A stretch of DNA of 64,000 bases, from positions 1 to 64,000 of the forward strand of contig NZ_JAMXRZ010000005.1 of NCBI RefSeq assembly GCF_024124375.1, read 5' to 3'. The translations under genes were made by a program, and so were the position numbers. Shown here piece by piece: positions 58,866-64,000 of this stretch. The notes beneath the pieces were generated by a model, which was not told where the DNA came from, did not search any database, and saw only the letters and a program-made list of their open reading frames with translations. Position 1 is the first letter of the stretch. Each line of letters begins with the position of its first letter. The stretch is from Klenkia sp. PcliD-1-E (GTDB lineage: Bacteria; Actinomycetota; Actinomycetes; Mycobacteriales; Geodermatophilaceae).

Positions 58866-59815
58866 GCCGCACGCCCGGCGACGAAGGCGGCGAGCTCGTC
58901 GAGGTTGGCGACCTCGTTGACCCGCCGGCCGTCCTCGATGTCGTGGATGATCTCGCCGATCTTCGCGAAGACCGGGCCGTCCAGGTCGCGCAGCATGCTG
59001 TCGATCTCCGTCTTCCGCTTGCGCACCGCGAGGTCGCGGTAGATGCCGCTGTGGGTCTTGGCGCTGCGCCGGTTGAACGCGGCCAGCCGGTCGAGGGACC
59101 CCTCGAGGTCGTCGGGCTCGAAGCCGTCGAAGCTCTCCACCGGCACCGGCGCCCGGGCGAGCACTTCGCGGGCGACGGCGAGCATGAGCGGGCGGTACTC
59201 CGGGCGCTCCAGGGTCTCGGCGATCGAGAGGTCGCTGACCGCGCCGGCCCACAGCATCGCGCCGTAGGCCTCCTTGCCCCAGAGGTAGCCCAGCACGTTG
59301 TCGGTGGCCTGGGCGTAGGGCAGCACGTCGACGAACTCGCGCACCCGGTCGGTGACCGGCCCGCCGTCCAGCTCGCCGACGTGGAAGGCGGCGACGTTGC
59401 CCTGCATGACCCGGCCCGGGCCCATCACGTCGGCGCCGATGTTGACGAAGGAGGATATGACCCGCTCCCGGCCGACGGCCTCGACCAGCAGGTCGGCCGT
59501 CAGACCGTTCTGCACGGTGAGGACGACGCCGTCGGGTGCCAGCCGGTCGGTCAGCGGCGCGACGGCGTCCCGGGTGTGGTGGCTCTTCACGGCCACGACC
59601 GCCCGGTCGATGCGGTCGGGCAGCTCGTCGGGCGTCACGATCGGCACGTCGACGGTGAACTCCTCGACCGGGCCCTCGATCGCGAACCCGTGCTCCCGGA
59701 CCGCGGCCACGTGGTCGCGGTCGGCGTCGCAGAGCAGCACGTCCACGCCGTCGCGGGCCATCCGCGCACCGAGGACCCCGCCGATCGCGCCGGCGCCGAT
59801 GACGACGTACCTCAT
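58862..59815 (-). CDS. Ketopantoate reductase-like (ApbA/PanE family) dehydrogenase
   Basis: 317 residues. The dinucleotide motif is YVVIGAGAIGGVLGARMA, followed by VDVLLCDADRDH; Asn in VVLTVQNGLTA and Lys in GYLWGKEAYGAML are the positions of the PanE catalytic residues. The C-terminal helical domain is typical. As part of a catabolic operon, it is more likely a 2-oxo/2-hydroxy acid dehydrogenase than the pantothenate enzyme. Overlaps with both neighbours by 4 bases. Confidence 0.87.
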   Translation of the reverse strand: MRYVVIGAGAIGGVLGARMARDGVDVLLCDADRDHVAAVREHGFAIEGPVEEFTVDVPIVTPDELPDRIDRAVVAVKSHHTRDAVAPLTDRLAPDGVVLTVQNGLTADLLVEAVGRERVISSFVNIGADVMGPGRVMQGNVAAFHVGELDGGPVTDRVREFVDVLPYAQATDNVLGYLWGKEAYGAMLWAGAVSDLSIAETLERPEYRPLMLAVAREVLARAPVPVESFDGFEPDDLEGSLDRLAAFNRRSAKTHSGIYRDLAVRKRKTEIDSMLRDLDGPVFAKIGEIIHDIEDGRRVNEVANLDELAAFVAGRAA

Positions 59816-60651
59816 GCCGGCACCACGCGGTCGAGGAACTCCCGCATCGTCGCCTGGAACAGCTCGCGCTCCTCGACCTGCGGCGAGTGGCCGGAGTTCT
59901 CGAAGACCACCAGCTCGGACCCCGGCAGCAGCTCGGCGATGGTCTCCGAGGAGCTGACCGGGGTGACCCAGTCGTACCGGCCGACGGTGACCAGGGTGGG
60001 TGCGGTGACCGCGGGCAGGTCGGCCTTCAGGTCGTAGGAGCCCCAGTTGTGCTGGAAGCACCAGTTGTGCGCCTCGTGCCGGTAGATGCCGGCCTCGACC
60101 GCGGCGTCGGCCTTCACCGGGTCGTACTCCTTGTCGTAGAGCGGGATGAGGTCCCGCCACAGTTCCTTGAGGTCGGTGTCGGACCGGGTCTCGCCGTGCC
60201 AGTACCGGTTGAAGCGCTCCCAGTCGATCTCCACCCGGTCCTGGTTGCGGGCGTTCTCGAAGGCCAGCTCCAGGTTGGAGCCGTCGGCGGAGGTGTCGCG
60301 CAGCACCATCGCCCGCACCCGGCCGGGGTAGCGGACGGCGTACTCCAGCGCGATGAACCCGCCGTAGGACCCGCCGGCCACCACGACCTCCTCGGCGCCG
60401 GTCCACTCGCGCAGGCCCTCGACGTCGGCGGCCCACTGCTCGTGGCTGTAGGGCGGCACGCCCTCGGACAGGCCGCAGCCGCGGGCGTCGAAGACGACGA
60501 CCCGGAACCGGTCGGCCAGCGGCCCGAAGGTGGCCTTCGGCTCGGCGAGGGAGCCGATGCCCCCGCCGCCGTGGTGCGCGATGAGGACCGGGGCGTCGTC
60601 GTCCCCCAGCACCTCGACGACCAGCCTCGCGCCGTTGATGGTCAGGTCCAC
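59812..60651 (-). CDS. Alpha/beta hydrolase (proline iminopeptidase-like)
   Basis: 279 residues. The oxyanion segment is VLIAHHGGGGIGSLAEP, followed by FDARGCGLSEG; the nucleophile elbow is VVVAGGSYGGFIALEYA (Ser in GGSYGG). The later Asp is in TVGRYDWVTPV and the His in FENSGHSPQVEE. GxSYGG with a DxRGxGxSxG loop resembles prolyl aminopeptidases. A cap of about 90 residues lies between. The GTG start lies two bases after the DUF885 stop. Peptidase activity is the favoured reading, esterase the alternative. Confidence 0.87.
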   Translation of the reverse strand: MDLTINGARLVVEVLGDDDAPVLIAHHGGGGIGSLAEPKATFGPLADRFRVVVFDARGCGLSEGVPPYSHEQWAADVEGLREWTGAEEVVVAGGSYGGFIALEYAVRYPGRVRAMVLRDTSADGSNLELAFENARNQDRVEIDWERFNRYWHGETRSDTDLKELWRDLIPLYDKEYDPVKADAAVEAGIYRHEAHNWCFQHNWGSYDLKADLPAVTAPTLVTVGRYDWVTPVSSSETIAELLPGSELVVFENSGHSPQVEERELFQATMREFLDRVVPA

Positions 60652-60653
60652 GA

Positions 60654-62321
60654 TCAGTTCCCCTCTGCAGCGACACCGGCGCTGAAGCGCGCGACGGTGC
60701 GGTCGAGCACGGCCAGCGGCAGGGCGCCGTGGGCCAGGACGGCGCCGTGGAAGGCGCGCGGGTCGAAGCGGTCGCCGAGCTCGGCCTCGGTGCGGGCGCG
60801 CAGCCGGCCGATCTCCCGCCGTCCGACGGTGTAGGCCAGTGCCTGGCCGGGCCAGCAGACGTACCGGTCGACCTCGCTGACCACGTGCTCCCGGGTGGTC
60901 GCGGTGTGCGCCAGCATGAACTCGACCGCGTCGGAGCGGGACCAGCCCATCGCGTGCATGCCGGTGTCCACGACCAGCCGGCAGGCCCGCAGCGCGGCGA
61001 AGCTGAGCATCCCGAACAGCGCGGTGTCGGTCGAGTACAGGCCCATCTCCTCGGCGAGGGACTCCGCGTACAGGCCCCAGCCCTCGTTGAAGCTGCACGC
61101 CTCGACGTCGAGGTGCCGCCGGTAGCGGGGCAGGTCCAGGGTCTGCGCGCTGGCCAGCTGCAGGTGGTGGCCCGGCACCGATTCGTGGAAGGCCAGCGCC
61201 TCGTACTCGAACCGGAACCGCTCGGTGGGGTGGGTGGTGAGCAGGCAGTGCGCCCCCGGCCGCGAGCCGTCAGCAGCCGGGGGGCGGTAGTAGGCCATCG
61301 CCGATCCCTCGGCGTCGACGGGGTTGATCTCCTCCAGCACGCAGGGCGCGATGTCGTAGTGCGGGAACCAGTCCTCCTGCGCCGCCTGCGCCCGCTCCAG
61401 CGCGGCCTGGGCGACGGCGACGATCTGGTCGCTGGTCTCGAACCGCAGTGCGGGGTCGGTGCGCAGCCGGGACACGATCGCGGCGAAGTCGCTCTCCCCA
61501 AGCACCCGCTGCCCGACGTCGGTCCAGCGCGGGGCCAGCTCGGCGAGGGTGTCCAGGCCGATCCGGTGCACCTGCTCGGGCGTCAGGTCGGTGGTGGTGT
61601 GCCGGGCGACGGCGTCGACGTAGGCCTCGGCACCGCCGGGGACGTGCGAGATGCCGACCCGGTCGTCGGGCCGGGCCAGCGGCAGCAGCCCGCGCAGCGT
61701 CTCGGCCAGCGCCGCCATCGCCGGCCGGACCGAGTCGGCGACGACGTCGCGGTGGCCCTCGGTGGCGCCGCGGACGGGGGTGAGCAGCACGTCGTCGTCC
61801 AGGTCGGCGCGCAGGTGGCCCTCGAGCTGGCCGATCGCGTGCCGGACGCCGAGCTCGGTGGGCACCCGCCCCCGCCCGGCCTCCAGCTCGTACCGCTCGC
61901 CGAGGGCGGTGAGGAACCCGCCGATCCCGGCCAGCCGGGAGCGGTACCGGTCCAGGGAGTCGGCGTCGGTCACGGTCATCGCGGGGACGGCCTGGAAGAC
62001 CAGGCCCTGTCGGCTGACGTAGCCCTTGGCCGAGGCGTTGGCCGCCCACAGCGCGTGGTGCGCGTCGCGGGAGGCGCCGTGCGCCAGGGCGGTGAGCACG
62101 CCGTGGTCGACCTGCTCGGCCTCGGACAGCCCGGCGGTGTCCATGCCGGAGAGCTCGGTGCCGATCGCGGCGAGGTCCGCTGCCGCGGCGTCGCTGGCCT
62201 CGACCGACGGGTCGCCGGCCAGGCCGTCGAAGTCGGGGATGCCGAGCAGGGTGGCGTTGTAGGGGTCGTAGGTGTGCTGGAGGCGGAAGTACCGCTCGCC
62301 CAGCTCGTCGAGCCTGGTCAT
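60654..62321 (-). CDS. DUF885-family metallopeptidase-like protein
   Basis: 555 residues, all helical like M32/gluzincin peptidases. The metal motif is LAFHESVPGHHLQLAS (H-E-x3-G-H-H) with ACSFNEGWGLYAESLAEEMG supplying the third ligand Glu. These positions match DUF885 proteins, which are probable peptidases. No signal peptide. ATG start with AGGAGTCCC. It is 8 bases after the SDR gene and 2 bases before the alpha/beta hydrolase. With three other peptidases it probably trims a peptide imported or produced in the cell. Confidence 0.88.
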   Translation of the reverse strand: MTRLDELGERYFRLQHTYDPYNATLLGIPDFDGLAGDPSVEASDAAAADLAAIGTELSGMDTAGLSEAEQVDHGVLTALAHGASRDAHHALWAANASAKGYVSRQGLVFQAVPAMTVTDADSLDRYRSRLAGIGGFLTALGERYELEAGRGRVPTELGVRHAIGQLEGHLRADLDDDVLLTPVRGATEGHRDVVADSVRPAMAALAETLRGLLPLARPDDRVGISHVPGGAEAYVDAVARHTTTDLTPEQVHRIGLDTLAELAPRWTDVGQRVLGESDFAAIVSRLRTDPALRFETSDQIVAVAQAALERAQAAQEDWFPHYDIAPCVLEEINPVDAEGSAMAYYRPPAADGSRPGAHCLLTTHPTERFRFEYEALAFHESVPGHHLQLASAQTLDLPRYRRHLDVEACSFNEGWGLYAESLAEEMGLYSTDTALFGMLSFAALRACRLVVDTGMHAMGWSRSDAVEFMLAHTATTREHVVSEVDRYVCWPGQALAYTVGRREIGRLRARTEAELGDRFDPRAFHGAVLAHGALPLAVLDRTVARFSAGVAAEGN

Positions 62322-62329
62322 GGGACTCC

Positions 62330-63019
62330 TCAGAAGAGCGAGTGGCCGCCGTCGATGGACAGCGTCTGGCCGCTGACCCACCCGGCGGCGGGGTCGGCGA
62401 AGAACAGCACCCCGCGGGCGATGTCGGCGGGGGTGCCGGTGGCACGGACGGCGATCTTCTCCAGCAGCGCCTGCTGGCCGGCCTCGCCGTAGGACTCCCA
62501 CTGCGCCCGGGTGGTGGGGTTGGACAGCACGAAGCCGGGCGCGACGCCGTTGACGGTGATGCCGTGCGGGCCGAGCTCGTGCGCGAGCTGGCGGGTCAGC
62601 CCGATCTGGGCGGCCTTGGCCGAGGCGTAGGCCTGGATGCCGGTGAGGCTGACGCTGCGCCCGGCGCCGGAGGAGATGACCACGATGCGGCCGAACCGGC
62701 GTTCCTTCATGCCGCCGACGACGGCGCGGGTGCAGTTGAGCGTCGTCCGCAGGTTCGCGTCGTAGATCGCGTCCCAGGCCTCGTCGGTCAGGTCCTCCAG
62801 CGGGGTGTGCGTCTGCCCGACCACGCCGCCGGCGCAGTTGACCAGCACGTCGACCCGGCCGATACGGCTGACCAGGTCCTCGACCTCGGCGCGGACGGAC
62901 AGGTCGACGGTGTCCCGGTCGGCGCGGTGCACGGTGGCCCCGGCGTCGGCGAGCGCGTCGGCGATGGCGGCGCCGATGCCCTGCCCGGTGCCGGTCACGA
63001 GCGCGGTGAGCCCCTTCAT
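62330..63019 (-). CDS. SDR-family oxidoreductase of the peptidase operon
   Basis: 229 residues, shorter than most SDRs. Cofactor site LVTGTGQGIGAAIADALA, active site VVISSGAGRSVSLTGIQAYA with YASAKAAQIGL (Tyr-x3-Lys), and C-terminus GWVSGQTLSIDGGHSLF. HRADRDTVDLSVRAEVED after beta-2 has Asp near the cofactor site. Its ATG overlaps the RpiR stop by 4 bases. Substrate unknown; an aldehyde, ketone or hydroxy acid from the degraded compound is plausible. Confidence 0.88.
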   Translation of the reverse strand: MKGLTALVTGTGQGIGAAIADALADAGATVHRADRDTVDLSVRAEVEDLVSRIGRVDVLVNCAGGVVGQTHTPLEDLTDEAWDAIYDANLRTTLNCTRAVVGGMKERRFGRIVVISSGAGRSVSLTGIQAYASAKAAQIGLTRQLAHELGPHGITVNGVAPGFVLSNPTTRAQWESYGEAGQQALLEKIAVRATGTPADIARGVLFFADPAAGWVSGQTLSIDGGHSLF

Positions 63020-63876
63020 GCCGGGCCCACCCGGAACGCGCGGTGGATCTGCACGGACTGCTCCCAGTCCCGCATCCGGTCCAGACCGGCCTGCCCGACC
63101 CGCTGGAACACCCCCTCCACGACCGCCTCGACCAGCACCATCAGCGCGGCGAAGGAGTCGAAGGGCACGCCGTCGACCGCGACGGGCAGCACCACGTCGG
63201 CGTCGTCGGCGGCCGGGGACATCTCCTCGTCGGTGATGACCAGGACGGCGGCGCCCCGGCTGCGGGCCAGCGCCGCCACCTGCTGGGCGGGCAGCTCGTG
63301 CCGGCGCAGGTCGAACACGACGGCGACCGACCCGCGGCCCATCGCCAGGTAGCGGCCGATGTCGCGGCCCAGCGGCTCGGTGGCCAGCTCCACCGCGGGC
63401 ACCAGCTGGTCCAGCTGCATGACCAGGATCTGCGCCATGTACCGGGAGAAGTAGCCGCCGCTGGCCACGATGCCGCCGGTGGCGGTGGCCAGCAGCTCCA
63501 CCGCGGCGTCGAACTCGCTCGGCGGCACGGTGGCGCGCAGCCGGTCGACCAGGTCCAGCCGCTGGCCGACGGAGCGGTGGAACAGGGTGCCGTCGCCCTC
63601 GCCGGTGAGCCGCTCGCTGGCCCGGCTGACCGGGGAGTTGAGCTGCTGGCTGACCTCCTCGCGCAGCCGCTGCTGGAACTCCGGGTAGCTGCCCAGCCCG
63701 ATCCGGGTGACCAGCCGCAGCACCGTCGGCGTCGAGGTGCCGGCGGTCTTGGCCAGCTGCGCGGCGCTGGCCAGGCCGGCGCCGGGGTAGTCGGCCAGCA
63801 GCGTGCGGGCCACCTTCTTCTCCGCCGGGGACAGCTCGTCCATCCGGGCGAACACCTCGTCGCGCAGCGCGGTCAC
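63016..63876 (-). CDS. MurR/RpiR-family transcriptional regulator
   Basis: 286 residues. The N-terminal HTH_6 domain spans RMDELSPAEKKVARTLLADY and AAQLAKTAGTSTPTVLRLV. The C-terminal SIS domain contains GGIVASGGYFSRYMAQILVM and VAVVFDLRRHELPAQQVAAL. RpiR proteins commonly sense sugar or amino-sugar phosphates through SIS; here the operon's peptidases make an amino-acid-type ligand possible. The GTG start overlaps the stop of the upstream asparaginase-like gene by 4 bases, so it is inside the transcript and probably autoregulates it. Confidence 0.92.
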   Translation of the reverse strand: MTALRDEVFARMDELSPAEKKVARTLLADYPGAGLASAAQLAKTAGTSTPTVLRLVTRIGLGSYPEFQQRLREEVSQQLNSPVSRASERLTGEGDGTLFHRSVGQRLDLVDRLRATVPPSEFDAAVELLATATGGIVASGGYFSRYMAQILVMQLDQLVPAVELATEPLGRDIGRYLAMGRGSVAVVFDLRRHELPAQQVAALARSRGAAVLVITDEEMSPAADDADVVLPVAVDGVPFDSFAALMVLVEAVVEGVFQRVGQAGLDRMRDWEQSVQIHRAFRVGPA

Positions 63877-64000
63877 GTGTGGGTCACCACCTGGGTGCCG
63901 TCGGAGTAGGCGGCGAACATCGCCGGGCTGTTGTGGCCGACGACGATCCGCCCGTCCCCGTCGACCGCGATCAGCCCGCCGATCGCCCCGCGGGGGTCCA
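63873..64000 (-). CDS. Isoaspartyl peptidase / L-asparaginase, C-terminal end (partial)
   Basis: Only the last 41 residues are visible: DPRGAIGGLIAVDGDGRIVV then GHNSPAMFAAYSDGT and a short tail. The GGxIAVDxDGRIVxxxNSxxM pattern is the C-terminal beta-strand block of the Ntn-hydrolase isoaspartyl peptidase/L-asparaginase (T2) family. These enzymes remove beta-aspartyl residues from isoaspartyl peptides or hydrolyse asparagine. The active-site Thr and start lie beyond the right edge. It is the most upstream visible member of the peptidase operon. Confidence 0.75.
   Translation of the reverse strand, partial: DPRGAIGGLIAVDGDGRIVVGHNSPAMFAAYSDGTQVVTHT

Overview
The window is very GC-rich (clearly above 70 percent by eye), uses many GTG starts, has almost no spacer between genes, and carries an IdeR/DtxR-type iron box, an actinobacterial LexA box and a 13E12-family (DUF222/HNH) gene. 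Together these point to the chromosome of a high-GC actinobacterium. Geodermatophilaceae (Geodermatophilus, Blastococcus, Modestobacter) is my best guess, an inference from gene style only. No rRNA, tRNA, CRISPR, integrase or transposase was seen. No stretch above 300 bases lacks a gene; the largest gap is about 264 bases upstream of the siderophore-interacting gene.

Layout. 0-10 kb: end of a NYN-like gene, an iron-regulated siderophore-interacting protein, a LacI regulator, a thiolase, a coupled SDR / GH15 trehalase-like / FAD-oxidase trio and a flavoprotein reductase. 10-26 kb: housekeeping and orphan genes, including a three-gene ABC exporter, the SOS-box 13E12 HNH protein, RtcB, a helical protein, LLM flavin oxidoreductase, enoyl-CoA hydratase, SMP-30, a DGPF/ECF42-type sigma pair and a serine hydrolase.

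26-47 kb is an aromatic-acid catabolic island. A 3-hydroxybenzoate 4-monooxygenase-like flavoprotein sits beside an IclR gene. A long minus-strand run follows: permease, HyuA, HyuB, zinc-ribbon protein, SDR, aldehyde dehydrogenase, Rieske dioxygenase alpha and beta, a small protein, dihydrodiol dehydrogenase, ferredoxin, reductase, class II aldolase-type decarboxylase, IclR and a second class II aldolase. The dioxygenase part has the gene order of actinobacterial phthalate 3,4-dioxygenase operons (A1-A2-B-A3-A4-C-R). A divergent plus-strand operon encodes a ThDP decarboxylase-like enzyme, a small membrane protein and a 4,5-dihydroxyphthalate decarboxylase homologue. Several routes seem to converge on protocatechuate, whose ring-cleavage genes are not in the window. 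Operator-like TTCTG-N5-CAGA sites lie before the dioxygenase genes and in the permease/ThDP divergent promoter.

47-54 kb holds a secreted lipase, a NUDIX hydrolase, a Ser/Thr kinase, and a four-gene operon with a two-component system, a membrane protein and a secreted protein with an acidic His/Gly/Ser tail. 54-64 kb is a tightly coupled minus-strand operon that runs out of the window: isoaspartyl peptidase/asparaginase (C-terminal end), RpiR regulator, SDR, DUF885 peptidase, alpha/beta hydrolase, ketopantoate reductase-like protein, zinc alcohol dehydrogenase, methylaspartate ammonia-lyase, M20 peptidase and M19 dipeptidase. Five peptidase-type hydrolases around a methylaspartate ammonia-lyase suggest catabolism of an aspartyl- or methylaspartyl-containing peptide. 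This operon and the island's ketone-carboxylase-like module are the two best candidates for an undescribed system.
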